64,000 bases of DNA from Lentzea nigeriaca (GCF_016907955.1 NZ_JAFBCX010000002.1:310001-374000), one strand, 5' to 3'; shown: positions 42,425 through 53,694, numbered from the stretch's first letter. Translations and numbers: made by a program. Notes: generated from the sequence alone by a model not told the origin.

Positions 42425-42932
42425 CCGCCACCACTCGGACACCGAGCGAGGCGAAGCGGAGCGGCGAGCCCAAGGCAAGCCGCTCCGACGCCGCAGCCGG
42501 TACCAGCGACGCCGCACCCAGGCCCGGTGATGCCGCACCCGGGCCCGGTGATGCCGCGGCCGGTGCCAAAGATGGCGCAGCCGAGCGGCGAGGCCGAAGG
42601 CGAGCCGGTTCAACCAATACCGGGCCTGACCGGGGACCCACCCCACCCGCAACGCAACCACCCACGCAACCGCAAGCCGCCCAACGCACCAGGCGTGCCA
42701 TCAACCCGCCGAGGGCGCTGGCGAGTCTTTGATCAGGTTGGCGGGGTCCGGGGCGGAGCCCCGGAAACCAACCGGCACAGACCTGCGCACCGCAACCAAC
42801 CTGCGGACACGAAACGGGCAGACGCCGACGAAACCGGGGAACGACCGAGCGAATCCGACGCGCCCCCCAAACCAGACCACCCCCACCAGCCGTACGCTGA
42901 ACCAAACCTCAAGCAGCGAGAGAGGACCAGCG
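42425..42932. other. Long GC-rich spacer between dnaX and ybaB
   Basis: These 508 bases carry no convincing gene. The segment 42497-42558 contains a direct repeat of CCCGGTGATGCCGC in a GCACCCRGG setting. One plus-strand frame after the dnaX stop stays open for about 100 codons of Ala/Pro/Gly/Arg-rich sequence without a start. Compositionally biased minus-strand frames are probably noise. Confidence 0.4.
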
Positions 42933-43256
42933 GTGCAACCCGGTCAGTTCGACATGCAGGCCCTGCTCCAGCAGGCCCAGAACATGCAGCAGCAGATGGC
43001 GACCGCCCAGGAAGAGCTGGCCAACACCGAGGTAACCGGCAACGCGGGCAACAACCTCGTGACCGCCACGGTCACCGGCGGCGGCGAGCTGGTCAACCTG
43101 GCCATCGACCCGAAGATCGTCGACCCGGAGGACGTGGAAACCCTCCAGGACCTGGTCATCGCCGCGATCAAGGACGCCAACCAGAAGGCGCAGCAGCTGG
43201 TGGAGCAGAAGCTCGGCCCGCTGGCCCAGGGCGGCCTCGGCGGATTGCTCGGGTAA
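42933..43256 (+). CDS. YbaB/EbfC nucleoid-associated protein
   Basis: 107 residues starting at GTG after AGAGAGGA. A coiled helix ([20 protein letters not shown]) is followed by the small DNA-binding domain ([36 protein letters not shown]) and a Gly-rich tail. It forms a tweezer-like dimer that binds DNA. It sits between dnaX and recR as in most bacteria and is almost certainly cotranscribed with recR (6-nt gap). Confidence 0.93.
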   Translation: MQPGQFDMQALLQQAQNMQQQMATAQEELANTEVTGNAGNNLVTATVTGGGELVNLAIDPKIVDPEDVETLQDLVIAAIKDANQKAQQLVEQKLGPLAQGGLGGLLG

Positions 43257-43262
43257 CAGGCG

Positions 43263-43871
43263 ATGTACGAGGGCCCGGTACAGGACCTGATCGACGAACT
43301 GGGCAGACTCCCGGGCGTCGGTCCGAAGAGCGCCCAGCGCATCGCCTTCCACCTCCTGGCAACGGAGCCGGCGGACATCGAGCGGCTCCAGCAGGCACTT
43401 CAGAAGGTCAAGGAAGGCGTCGTCTTCTGCGACGTCTGCGGCAACGTGAGTGCGGAGACCACGTGCCGCATCTGCCGCGACCCCAAGCGCGACCTGAGCC
43501 TGGTCTGCGTGGTCGAGGAGCCGAAGGACGTCCAGGCGATCGAGCGCACCAGGGAGTTCAAGGGCCGCTACCACGTCCTGGGCGGCGCGCTGGACCCTCT
43601 CAGCGGTGTCGGACCGGACCAGCTGCGCATCCGCCAGCTCCTGAACCGGATCGGCACGGCCACCGACGGTGTCGACATCTCCGAGGTCATCATCGCCACG
43701 GATCCCAACACCGAGGGCGAGGCCACGGCCACCTACCTGGTCCGGATGCTCAGGGACTTCCCCGGGCTCACGGTCACGCGGCTGGCCAGCGGCCTGCCGA
43801 TGGGTGGCGACCTGGAGTTCGCCGACGAGCTCACCCTGGGGCGTGCGCTATCTGGTCGCCGGAGCATGTGA
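43263..43871 (+). CDS. recR: Recombination protein RecR
   Basis: 202 residues. The helix-hairpin-helix [20 protein letters not shown] comes first, then a zinc finger with Cys56, Cys59, Cys68 and Cys71, then a Toprim domain ([30 protein letters not shown]). It works with RecF and RecO to load RecA at gaps. Its stop overlaps the GTG start of the next gene. Confidence 0.96.
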   Translation: MYEGPVQDLIDELGRLPGVGPKSAQRIAFHLLATEPADIERLQQALQKVKEGVVFCDVCGNVSAETTCRICRDPKRDLSLVCVVEEPKDVQAIERTREFKGRYHVLGGALDPLSGVGPDQLRIRQLLNRIGTATDGVDISEVIIATDPNTEGEATATYLVRMLRDFPGLTVTRLASGLPMGGDLEFADELTLGRALSGRRSM

Positions 43872-44389
43872 CGAACGCTCCACCGCGGCTGGGCAACACC
43901 CGCCTGGTCGCGGTGGACGGGCCGTCAGGTGCGGGCAAGTCGACGTTCGCGAGGAAGCTCGCCGAAGAGCTCGACGCGACCCGGATGCTCACGGACCACT
44001 TCGCCACCTGGGACGACCCGGCCATCGGGTGGTGGCCGCAGGTTGAAGCGATCTTTGAAGAAGTCGCAGCGGGCCGGACGGCGTACTACCGCAAAACCGA
44101 CTGGTCCCAAGGCTTTCCGCGGCCGAACCAGGGCGCGCTGGTCGAGGTTCGTCCGGAAAGGACGATCATCTTCGAGGGCATGTCGTCGGCCAGGAAGGCC
44201 ATCCGAAGCAAACTGAGTCTCGCCATCTTCGTCGAGCACGGTGACGAGAAAGCGCGGCTGGAACGTGCGGTGGCGCGAGACGGTGAGAAGTACCGCGAGC
44301 ACTTCATCCGTTGGCAGCAGTACGAAAGAGGCTGGTTCGCGGTCGACGAGACCAAGGCCAGAGCCGACTACGTCGTCACTTCGAGCTGA
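43868..44389 (+). CDS. Small P-loop (uridine kinase-like) protein
   Basis: 173 residues, GTG start overlapping the recR stop. Walker A GPSGAGKS is at 18-25. [10 protein letters not shown] and [14 protein letters not shown] follow the layout of uridine/adenylylsulfate kinase-like small-molecule kinases. The C-terminus ([20 protein letters not shown]) fits that fold. The substrate is unknown. Its last 22 nt overlap the convergent SARP gene. Coupling to recR may be simple read-through. Confidence 0.78.
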   Translation: MTNAPPRLGNTRLVAVDGPSGAGKSTFARKLAEELDATRMLTDHFATWDDPAIGWWPQVEAIFEEVAAGRTAYYRKTDWSQGFPRPNQGALVEVRPERTIIFEGMSSARKAIRSKLSLAIFVEHGDEKARLERAVARDGEKYREHFIRWQQYERGWFAVDETKARADYVVTSS

Positions 44390-47300
44390 GTGCGGACCAC
44401 ACCGGCTTCTGGTGTCCCGATCGCGCTGAACACCTCGAGCGACGCCTCCCAGTGCTTGCGGGCCGCGTCCAGGTCGCCCAACGCGGCGGACGCGTCGCCG
44501 GCCAGCTGCAGGGCCCGGCCGAACACCCACCGGTGCCCGGAGTCCGAGCCGACCGAAGCGGCACGCAGGGCGCATTCCAGCGCACCGGAGGCGTCGGCGG
44601 TGTCGAGGTGGATGCGCCCAAGCACGAGCAGCACCTCCATCTCCGCCAGCCGGAACTGCGATCGTCCGGCCTCGACGAGCGCCGACGAAGCCATCGTCAG
44701 GGCGTCCTCGTAGCGGCCCACCCCGCGGTACGCCGACGCCAGGCCGCGGCGGGCCAGGCAGATGCCCCACGAGTAGCCGGTCTCCAGGGCGATCGCGAGC
44801 GCCGACGAGAACTGCTCTGTCGCGTCCTCGTGCCGGCCCGCGCCTTCGAGGGCGCGGCCGAGCAGGTTCATGGCGTCGCAGACGCTCTTGACGTTCTCCA
44901 GGTCCTGCGCGATCTGCATGGCGGCGGAGGCTTCGACGGCCGCCTCGTCGTAGCGGCCGCGCATGATCAGGGTGATCGCCATGCCCTCGTGCATGGTGTG
45001 GCCGAAGTTGCGGGCGGCCGCACGTTCGTACAGCTCGCTCGCGCGCGCGAAATAGGAGGCGCCGAGGTCTGGTTCGCCGCGCCACGCGTCGACCTCGCCC
45101 AACGCGCGCATGGAGTTCGCTTGGGTGATCCACGAGTCGAGTCGTGTGCCGACCTCCAGCGCTTCCTCGAACGTCGCCGCCGCGCGGTCCAGCTGGCCGA
45201 GCTGCATGTAGACGCCGCCGAGGTTGAACAGCGCGTTGGCCTGTACCTGGAGGGCGCCGATCCGGCGGGTGATCACCAGCGCGCGTTCGAGGTGGGCGGC
45301 GGCGTGTTCGAGTTCGCCGAGGTCGATGTAGACGCTGCCCGCGTTGGACAGCACGGCGGCCTCGGCCTCCGGCAGGTCGATGTGCTCCTGCAGCGCGATG
45401 GCCTGCTGGTAGTAGCCGAGGGCGTTGCGGTGCTGGCCCGTCACCCAGTACAGCGTGCCGAGCGACGACAGCATCGCGAGCTGGCCGAGCTCGTCCCGGG
45501 GTGCGCGCGCCCCCAGCAGGCCCGCCTTCGCGGTCTCGCGCCACTCCGCGGTCAGGCCCTGCGTGTAGAAGTAGCCGCGCAACGCGTCGGCCAGCTGCCA
45601 CGGCGAATTTTCGGGGTCGCGCTCCACGGCGTGCGCCACCAGGGCGACCAGGTTGGCGCGCTCGACGTCCAGCCACGTCAGCGCCTCGGTGGAGGTGCTG
45701 AACGTCCGCGGCAGCACGCCGTCCAGCGGGTCGGGGCGCGGGAAGCGGAACAGCGTCGACTTCATCGCGGACGTCGCGTTGTCGACCGAGCGCACCGCCC
45801 AGTCGAGCAGGCGTCGCAACGCGAGCCGCGAGTCGGCGCGGCCCTCCTCGAACGCCAGGCGCTCGGCCGCGTAGTCGCGCAGCAGGTCGTGGAACTGGTA
45901 GCGGGACGGCGCGTGGTTCGCGATCAGGTTCGCGGTGGCGAGCCGGTCGAGGCGCCGGCGAGCGTCCTGAGTGGTCAGTCCGCTCAACGCGGCCGCCATC
46001 TCCGGCGTGAAGTCGGTGCCGGGAACCAGCGACAGCAGCCGGAACATCTGCGCGAGCTCCGGCTTCAACGCCGTGTAGGACAGGTCGAACGCCGCGTGCA
46101 CCGCGACCCGTTCGTCGCCCTCGACCGCCAGCGCCGCCAGCCGGTTGCCCGCCCGCAGCTCCTCCACGTAGTCCGCGATGGACAGTTCGGGACGCGACAC
46201 CAGGTTCGCCGCGGCGATACGCAAAGCCAATGGCAGATGCGCGCACAACGCCGCGAGCTCCAGCGCCGCCTCCTCCTGCGAGGCGACCTCGTCCGCACCC
46301 AGGATCCCGGCGAGCAGGGCCTTCGTCTCACTCCAGTCGAGCACGTCCAGCCGCACGTTCGAGGCGGCGTGCGACACGGCCAGGCCACGCAACGTGTCGC
46401 GTGACGTCACCAGCACCGCGCACCCCGGCGAACCCGGCAGCAACGGCCGGATCTGCTCGGCCGACGACGCGTTGTCCAGCAGCAACAGCACGCGCTGGCC
46501 GGTCAGGGTCGACCGGAACATCGCCTCCTGCTCGTCCTGGTCTAGCGGCACCTGGTCCGGCTCGGTCCCCAGCGCGCGCAGGAACCGCGGCAGCACGTCC
46601 ACCGCGCTCAACGGCGGAACGGGGGCGTATCCGCGCAGGTTGACGTACAGCTGGCCGTCCGGGAAGTCCGTCCGCATCCGGTGCGCGGCGTGCACGGCCA
46701 GCGCCGTCTTGCCCACACCGGGCGGCCCTGCCAGCGTGACCACCGGCACACCCTGGGCCGTCCGCAGCAGCGCGACGATCAGCGACACGGCCTCGTCGCG
46801 GCCGACGAAGTCCGGGATGTCCGCAGGCAGCTGCGACGGCACGACCCGTTCCGGCTTCGCGGCGACGACCGGCGCGCCGGCGGAGGCCGCGGCCACCGTG
46901 TCGATCGACCCCGTCAGCACCTGGTTGTGCACGCGGCGCAGCTCGTCACCGGGATCGATGCCCAGCTCGTCGCCCAGCAACCGCGAAACGCGCTGGTAGG
47001 CGGCCAGCGCCTCGCTCTGCCGTCCGGAGCGGTACAGCGCCACCATGAGCTGTGCCCAGAAGCGTTCGCGCAACGGATGATCGCTGGTCAGCCGGGAGAG
47101 CTCGGCCACCAGCTCGCCGTGGCGGCCCAGTTCGAGGTCGACCTCGACCCGGCGTTCCAGCACGTGCAGGCGGCGTTCGTTGAGCCGCGGCACCTCGTCG
47201 CGGTGCAGGATCTCCGACGGCACGTCGACCAGTGCCGGGCCGCGCCAGAGTCCGAGCGCTGCGGCGAACGCGGCCGAGGCGGCCTGCAGGTTGCCGGCGG

Positions 47301-47646
47301 CGCGCTCCTGCTCGCCCTGTTCGATCAACGGCTCGAAGCGCATCAGGTCGATGGTCTTCTCGTCGACGTCGATCAGGTACCCGTCCGGCACGGTCCGGAT
47401 CGGCACCGACGGCCCGAGCAGCTGTCTCAGTCTCATCACGTAGGTCTGCAGAGTGGCTCGGGCACGGGCCGGCGGGTCCTCGCCCCACACGTTCGCGGCG
47501 AGCTCGTCCACGGACACCGACGTGCCCGCACGCAGCAACAACGACACCAGTAGCGCCCGCTGACGGCCCGCGCGCACCAGCAGTGGTTCGGAGTCGAGGA
47601 GCACCTGCAGAGGGCCGAGCACGCGGAACTCGACCTGCCTGCTCAT
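44368..47646 (-). CDS. AfsR/SARP-family transcriptional regulator
   Basis: A 1092-residue activator. Residues 1-95 are the OmpR-like DNA-binding domain (FRVLGPLQVLLDSEPLLVRAGRQRA). Residues 96-245 are the bacterial transcriptional activation domain. The NB-ARC ATPase has Walker A GPPGVGKT at 307-314, RVLLLLDNASSAEQIRPLLP and TSRDTLRGL. From about 650 to the end there are TPR repeats (AMLSSLGTLYWVTGQHRNALGYYQQAI). Such proteins are nucleotide-dependent pathway activators, often of secondary metabolism. No biosynthetic cluster is present here; the divergent peptide transporter operon is the nearest candidate target. ATG 47646 follows GGAGGT. Confidence 0.94.
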   Translation of the reverse strand: MSRQVEFRVLGPLQVLLDSEPLLVRAGRQRALLVSLLLRAGTSVSVDELAANVWGEDPPARARATLQTYVMRLRQLLGPSVPIRTVPDGYLIDVDEKTIDLMRFEPLIEQGEQERAAGNLQAASAAFAAALGLWRGPALVDVPSEILHRDEVPRLNERRLHVLERRVEVDLELGRHGELVAELSRLTSDHPLRERFWAQLMVALYRSGRQSEALAAYQRVSRLLGDELGIDPGDELRRVHNQVLTGSIDTVAAASAGAPVVAAKPERVVPSQLPADIPDFVGRDEAVSLIVALLRTAQGVPVVTLAGPPGVGKTALAVHAAHRMRTDFPDGQLYVNLRGYAPVPPLSAVDVLPRFLRALGTEPDQVPLDQDEQEAMFRSTLTGQRVLLLLDNASSAEQIRPLLPGSPGCAVLVTSRDTLRGLAVSHAASNVRLDVLDWSETKALLAGILGADEVASQEEAALELAALCAHLPLALRIAAANLVSRPELSIADYVEELRAGNRLAALAVEGDERVAVHAAFDLSYTALKPELAQMFRLLSLVPGTDFTPEMAAALSGLTTQDARRRLDRLATANLIANHAPSRYQFHDLLRDYAAERLAFEEGRADSRLALRRLLDWAVRSVDNATSAMKSTLFRFPRPDPLDGVLPRTFSTSTEALTWLDVERANLVALVAHAVERDPENSPWQLADALRGYFYTQGLTAEWRETAKAGLLGARAPRDELGQLAMLSSLGTLYWVTGQHRNALGYYQQAIALQEHIDLPEAEAAVLSNAGSVYIDLGELEHAAAHLERALVITRRIGALQVQANALFNLGGVYMQLGQLDRAAATFEEALEVGTRLDSWITQANSMRALGEVDAWRGEPDLGASYFARASELYERAAARNFGHTMHEGMAITLIMRGRYDEAAVEASAAMQIAQDLENVKSVCDAMNLLGRALEGAGRHEDATEQFSSALAIALETGYSWGICLARRGLASAYRGVGRYEDALTMASSALVEAGRSQFRLAEMEVLLVLGRIHLDTADASGALECALRAASVGSDSGHRWVFGRALQLAGDASAALGDLDAARKHWEASLEVFSAIGTPEAGVVRTQLEVTT

Positions 47647-47862
47647 GCGACCTCCTCCGCGTGTCGTTGTCGTTTCTACAGCCTAGGAGAGCGTTCGACG
47701 CATCTGCGGTGCTCACGTTGGGTCAGCGAACGTGCGCCGGACGTATCAGAATGCCTGGTCTAGTGGCCGGATCGTGACCTGAGTTAACACGGGAGGGGTA
47801 TGTACAACGGTTATGGTCGGCGACCACACCGTGAGATGTGCGGATTGTCCAAGGGGTGTTTG

Positions 47863-49542
47863 ATGGTCCACTCAGTAACGGCTCGCCGCCGTTGGGTTGC
47901 CGCGATCGGCTTCCTCAGCGTCAGCGCGCTGGCCCTGTCCGGTTGCGCGCAATCCCAGCGCGACTCCGGTGGTGGCGGTAAGCAGGGCGGCACGCTGACC
48001 TTCGGTGCCGCAGGCGCGCCGAAGCTCTTCGACCCGTTCTACGCGACGGACGGTGAGACCTTCCGCGTCTCCCGCCAGATGTTCGAAGGCCTGGTCGGCT
48101 TCAAGGCCGGTACCGCCGAGGTCGAGCCCGCTCTCGCCACGAAGTGGGAGCACAGCGCCGACGGCAAGACGTGGACCTTCACCCTCAAGGAGAACGTGAA
48201 GTTCCACGACGGCTCCGCGTTCAACGCCGAGGCCGTGTGCTTCAACTTCGAACGCTGGTACAACCAGAAGGGCGCCGCGCAGAGCGACGCCGTGTCGCAG
48301 TACTGGCTGGACAACTTCGGCGGGTTCAAGGACACGCCGGACAAGCCGTCTCTCTACAAGTCGTGCACGGCGAAGGACGCGAAGACCGCGGTCGTCGAGC
48401 TCAACGAGGTGAACTCGCAGTTCCCGGACATCCTGGGCTTCACCTCGTTCTCGATCTCGAGCCCCGAGGCGCTGAAGAAGTACGACGCGGACAACGTCCA
48501 GGCCGCCGGTGACGCGTTCACCTACCCGGCCTACGCGAACGAGCACCCGACCGGCACGGGCCCGTTCAAGTTCAGCAAGTACGACAAGGCCAACAACACC
48601 GTCGAGCTCGTCCGCAACGACGACTACCACGGCACGAAGGCCAAGCTGGACAAGATCGTCTTCAAGATCATCCCGGACGAGACCGCACGCAAGCAGGCGC
48701 TCAAGGCCGGCGACATCGACGGCTACGACCTGCCGAACGCGGCTGACTGGGCCGGTCTGAAGTCCGACGGCTTCAACGTCGCGATCCGTCCGGCGTTCAA
48801 CGTCTTCTACGTCGGCATCAACCAGAAGAACAACCCGAAGCTCGCCGACCTCAAGGTCCGCCAGGCGATCATGTACGCGATCAACCGCGAGCAGCTGGTC
48901 AAGTCGCAGCTGCCCGAGGGTGCGAAGGTCGCCACGCAGTTCATGCCGGACACCGTCTCCGGCTACAACAAGGAGCTGAAGGCCGCGCCGTACGACCCGG
49001 AGAAGGCCAAGTCGCTGCTGGCCGAGGCCGGTGCGTCCGACCTGACGCTGAAGTTCTACTGGCCGTCCGAGGTCACCCGCCCGTACATGCCGTCCCCGAA
49101 GGATCTGTTCGGCGCGATCTCCGGCGACCTGCAGAAGGTCGGCATCAAGATCGAGACGGTCACGAAGCCGTGGAACGGCGGCTACCTGACCGACGTCGAC
49201 AACAGCATCCCGGACCTGTTCCTGCTCGGCTGGACCGGTGACGACGGTGCCGCGGCGAACTGGGTCGGCACGTTCTTCGGCCGCACCACCAACCGCTTCA
49301 ACACCGGTGTGTCGCCGTGGGGCAAGACGCTGGCGGAGGACCTGGCCAAGGCCAACTCCGAGCCGGACAAGGACAAGCGCGCCAAGCTGTACGAGGACAT
49401 CAACAAGCGGATCATGGAGCAGTACCTGCCCGCGATCCCGATCTCGCACTCCCCGCCCGCTCTGGTGTTCAAGTCGGACATCAAGGGTGTCGTCCCGAGC
49501 CCGTTGACCGACGAGAAGTTCGGTTCGGCCTCCAAGGGCTGA
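47863..49542 (+). CDS. Peptide ABC transporter substrate-binding lipoprotein
   Basis: A 559-residue type-5 solute-binding protein. The lipobox LALSGC places the acylated Cys at residue 28. The mature protein shows GGTLTFGAAGAPKLFDPFYATDGE, LATKWEHSADGKTWTFTLKENVKFHDGSAF, and PTGTGPFKF, typical of DppA/OppA. ATG 47863 follows AAGGGG. An in-frame ATG at 47800 also has a strong GGGAGGGG site and would give a long n-region, so the start is open. First gene of a five-gene uptake operon. Confidence 0.93.
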   Translation: MVHSVTARRRWVAAIGFLSVSALALSGCAQSQRDSGGGGKQGGTLTFGAAGAPKLFDPFYATDGETFRVSRQMFEGLVGFKAGTAEVEPALATKWEHSADGKTWTFTLKENVKFHDGSAFNAEAVCFNFERWYNQKGAAQSDAVSQYWLDNFGGFKDTPDKPSLYKSCTAKDAKTAVVELNEVNSQFPDILGFTSFSISSPEALKKYDADNVQAAGDAFTYPAYANEHPTGTGPFKFSKYDKANNTVELVRNDDYHGTKAKLDKIVFKIIPDETARKQALKAGDIDGYDLPNAADWAGLKSDGFNVAIRPAFNVFYVGINQKNNPKLADLKVRQAIMYAINREQLVKSQLPEGAKVATQFMPDTVSGYNKELKAAPYDPEKAKSLLAEAGASDLTLKFYWPSEVTRPYMPSPKDLFGAISGDLQKVGIKIETVTKPWNGGYLTDVDNSIPDLFLLGWTGDDGAAANWVGTFFGRTTNRFNTGVSPWGKTLAEDLAKANSEPDKDKRAKLYEDINKRIMEQYLPAIPISHSPPALVFKSDIKGVVPSPLTDEKFGSASKG

Positions 49543-49584
49543 GCGAACTAGCTCCCACCACAAGAGAACAACGGGGTAGCTCAA

Positions 49585-50589
49585 GTGCTCCGCTACACGA
49601 TTCGACGGCTGGTTCAGCTGGTCGGCGTGGTGCTGGTGCTCTCGATGTTGCTCTTCGCGTGGTTGCGACTTCTCCCAGGAGGGCCGGTTTCGGCCCTCCT
49701 GGGAGAACGCGCTACGCCGGAGTCGCGCGAAGCCCTCACCAAGCAGCTCGGCCTCGACCAGCCGATCTTCGTCCAGTACTTCAAGTTCCTCGGTCGTGCG
49801 GCGACCGGCGACTTCGGCGTCTCCACCGGTGTCCAGCCCGGTGACTCGGCGCTCGACATCTTCCTGCAGCGGTTCCCCGCGACGATCGAGCTCAGCTTCT
49901 TCGCGATCCTGATCGCGGTCGCGGTCGGCGTCCCGCTCGGTTATCTCGCCGCGAAGCGCCGCGGCGGCTGGTTCGACAACCTCAGCGTCGTCGGCTCGCT
50001 GATCGGCGTCGCGGTGCCGGTGTTCTTCCTGGCCTACCTGCTCAAGGACGTGGCGTCGTCGGCGCTCGGCCTGCCGTCGCAGGGCCGTCAGGACGCTATC
50101 GACGCCACCCGCGTCACCGGGTTCTTCACCCTCGACGGCGTGATCACCGGTGAGTGGGACGCGACGTTCAACGCGCTCCAGCACCTGATCCTGCCGGCGA
50201 TCGCGCTGGCCACGATCCCGTTCGCGGTGATCTTCCGGATCACTCGCGCGGCCGTGCTCGACGTGCTCGACGAGGACTTCGTGCGCACCGCCGAGTCCAA
50301 GGGCCTCACCGCACCGGTGATCCGCCGCCGGCACGTGCTGCGCAACGCGATGCTGCCGGTCGTCACGACCATCGGCCTGCAGACGGGCGCGCTGCTCTCC
50401 GGCGCGGTCCTCACCGAGAAGGTGTTCTCGTTCGCCGGTGTCGGCCAGGCGCTCGCCATCGGGTTCGAACGGCGCGACTACCCGGTGCTGCTGTTGTTGA
50501 TCATCATGGCCACGATCGTCTACGTCGTGGTGAACCTGCTGGTCGACCTGTCGTACGCGCTCATCGACCCGCGCATCAGGACGAGGTGA
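49585..50589 (+). CDS. Peptide ABC transporter permease (DppB type)
   Basis: 334 residues, GTG start. Six membrane segments are expected, the first at residues 9-28 (LVQLVGVVLVLSMLLFAWL). The EAA-type loop contains VRTAESKGLTAPVIRRRHVLRNAMLP. PGGPVSALLG after the first span is typical of DppB. A perfect 16-bp inverted repeat lies inside codons about 29-41. It forms the channel with the next gene product. Confidence 0.93.
   Translation: MLRYTIRRLVQLVGVVLVLSMLLFAWLRLLPGGPVSALLGERATPESREALTKQLGLDQPIFVQYFKFLGRAATGDFGVSTGVQPGDSALDIFLQRFPATIELSFFAILIAVAVGVPLGYLAAKRRGGWFDNLSVVGSLIGVAVPVFFLAYLLKDVASSALGLPSQGRQDAIDATRVTGFFTLDGVITGEWDATFNALQHLILPAIALATIPFAVIFRITRAAVLDVLDEDFVRTAESKGLTAPVIRRRHVLRNAMLPVVTTIGLQTGALLSGAVLTEKVFSFAGVGQALAIGFERRDYPVLLLLIIMATIVYVVVNLLVDLSYALIDPRIRTR
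49671..49706 (+). other. 16-bp perfect hairpin inside the permease gene
   Basis: TCTCCCAGGAGGGCCG (49671-49686) and CGGCCCTCCTGGGAGA (49691-49706) pair without mismatch around the loop GTTT. It lies 87-122 nt after the permease start codon. Such a stem in mRNA could pause ribosomes or polymerase, or stop exonucleases and so protect the upstream binding-protein message. Confidence 0.7.
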
Positions 50590-50594
50590 GCGCA

Positions 50595-51518
50595 GTGGCA
50601 CTTGGTGTGACCAAGAAGGAGAAGATCGACGGACTCGCGGAGTCCGCCGGCGTGTCGCTCGCCGCGAGCGCGTGGAAGAGACTGCGTCGCAGCCCGGTGT
50701 TCCTCATCGGCGCGGTGATCATCGGCATCTTCGTCGTGCTCTCGCTGCTGTCGCCGTGGCTCGCGCCGCACAACCCGTCCGACCCGATGCTGATCGGCCA
50801 GGTCGTCAAGGCGCGCAACGAGATCCCGCCGCCGCAGCCGGGTCACCCGCTCGGTGGCGACCTCCAGGGACGCGACTTCTTCTCGCGCCTGCTGGTCGGA
50901 TCGCAGCAGACGCTGGTCGTCGGTGTCGGCGCGACGCTGATCGGCCTCACCGGTGGCCTGATCCTCGGCACCCTCGCCGGCGCCATCGGCGGCTGGGTCG
51001 ACTCGGTCGTCATGCGCATCGTCGACGTCATGCTCTCGCTGCCGTCGCTGCTGCTGGCGTTCTCGATCGCGGCGATGTTCGCGAAGCCCAGCCAGTTCAC
51101 CGTGATCCTCGCGGTCGCGATCGTGCAGATCCCGGTGTTCGCCCGGTTGCTCAGAGGCTCGATGCTCGCGCAACGGCACAGCGACCACGTGCTGGCGGCG
51201 ACCGCGCTCGGCGTGAAGAGGGGCTCGATCGTGTTCCGGCACATGCTGCCCAACTCGCTCAGCCCGGTGATCGTGCAGTCCACGCTGGTGCTGGCGACCG
51301 CGATCATCGAGGCGGCGGCGCTGTCGTTCCTCGGCCTCGGCAACCCGGACGACCGGATCCCGGAGTGGGGGCAGATGCTCGGCGACGTGCAGAACGTCTT
51401 CGACACGCATCCGCAGCTCGCCGCGTGGCCCGCCGTCTGCATCATCATCGTCGCGCTCGGCTTCACCCTCATGGGCGAGACCCTGCGCGAGGCCCTCGAC
51501 CCGAAGAACAGGCGGTGA
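50595..51518 (+). CDS. Peptide ABC transporter permease (DppC type)
   Basis: 307 residues. GTG 50595 follows GAGGTGA; GTG 50586 overlaps the previous stop. An N-terminal cytoplasmic segment is followed by a first membrane span (VFLIGAVIIGIFVVLSLLSPWLAPH), a periplasmic loop with HPLGGDLQGRDFFSRLL, and the EAA loop LAATALGVKRGSIVFRHMLPN. The family signature SFLGLG is present. Partner of the DppB-type permease. Confidence 0.93.
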   Translation: MALGVTKKEKIDGLAESAGVSLAASAWKRLRRSPVFLIGAVIIGIFVVLSLLSPWLAPHNPSDPMLIGQVVKARNEIPPPQPGHPLGGDLQGRDFFSRLLVGSQQTLVVGVGATLIGLTGGLILGTLAGAIGGWVDSVVMRIVDVMLSLPSLLLAFSIAAMFAKPSQFTVILAVAIVQIPVFARLLRGSMLAQRHSDHVLAATALGVKRGSIVFRHMLPNSLSPVIVQSTLVLATAIIEAAALSFLGLGNPDDRIPEWGQMLGDVQNVFDTHPQLAAWPAVCIIIVALGFTLMGETLREALDPKNRR

Positions 51519-51524
51519 GTCGTC

Positions 51525-52519
51525 GTGGCACTGCTCGAAGTTCGTGACCTCACCGTGGTGTTCCAGCGCAGGGGCGAGGAACCGTTCCGCGCGGTCGACG
51601 GCGTCAGCTTCGACGTCGAACCCGGCCAGACGGTCGGCCTCGTCGGCGAGTCGGGCTGCGGCAAGTCCGTGACATCGTTGGCGATCATGGGTCTGCTGCC
51701 CAAGCGCGGCGCCAAGGTCACCGGCACCGTGAAGTACGACGGCACGGACCTGCTCAAGCTCTCCGACAAGGAGATGCGCGACCGGCGCGGCCGCGACCTG
51801 GGCATGGTCTTCCAGGACCCGCTGTCGTCGCTCAACCCCGTCGTCCCGATCGGCCTGCAGGTCACCGAGGTGCTCGAACGGCACCGCGGCATGCCCCGCA
51901 AGGAAGCCATGATCGAGGCGAAGGACCTGCTCGACAAGGTCGGCATCCCGGACCCGAACCGGCGGCTCAAGGAGTACCCGCACCAGCTCTCCGGCGGCAT
52001 GCGGCAGCGCGCGTTGATCGCGATCGCGCTGGCGTGCCGACCGAAGCTGCTGATCGCGGACGAGCCGACGACGGCACTGGACGTGACCATCCAGGCCCAG
52101 ATCCTCACGCTGATGAAGGAACTGGTGCAGGACCTCGGCACCGCGCTCGTGATGATCACCCACGACCTGGGTGTCGTCGCCGGCCTGTGCGACGAGGTCA
52201 ACGTGCTGTACGGCGGCAAGGTGGTCGAGAAGGCCATGCGGCACAAGCTCTTCGCCGAGCCGCGCCACCCGTACACGCACGGCCTGCTGGCCTCGATCCC
52301 GCGTCTGGACGCGGCGCCCGGCGAGAAGCTGACGCCGATCAAGGGTTCCGTCGCCGACAACATCCCGTGGGCGCAGGGCTGCGCGTTCGCACCTCGGTGC
52401 CCGAACGCGCTGGACGTCTGCGTTCAGGTCACGCCCGCGGAAGAAGACCAGCTGGGTCGCCTGCTCCGCTGCCACAACCCGGTGGTGCCGGGAACTCCCG
52501 CCGCCGAGGAGGTGCCGGT

Positions 52520-52523
<4 letters not shown>
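51525..52523 (+). CDS. Peptide ABC transporter ATPase (DppD/OppD type)
   Basis: 332 residues, GTG start. Walker A GESGCGKS is at 41-48; the Q-loop region is [12 protein letters not shown], the ABC signature LSGGM, Walker B LLIADEP and the switch His in MITHDLG. The C-terminal oligopeptide-type extension has a cysteine cluster ([21 protein letters not shown]) typical of the iron-sulfur or zinc-like motif of this subfamily. Its stop overlaps the next start (ATGA). Confidence 0.94.
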
Positions 52524-53626
<1,103 letters not shown>

Positions 53627-53633
53627 GACGATC

Positions 53634-53667
53634 CGGGGCCACCTTTCGAGGTGGCCCCGTTCGTTTC
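53634..53667 (+). terminator. Terminator of the peptide transporter operon
   Basis: A perfect 11-bp stem CGGGGCCACCT / AGGTGGCCCCG with the stable TTCG tetraloop, then a T-rich TTCGTTTC stretch. Confidence 0.88.
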
Positions 53668-53694
53668 TCCAGGATCGTGTGCTGTCCTCGGTGG

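Noticed and set aside
42191..42905. Minus-strand Arg/His/Trp-rich frames in the dnaX-ybaB gap
   Set aside because: Composition reflects GC skew of the opposite strand, there is no family character and no start site.
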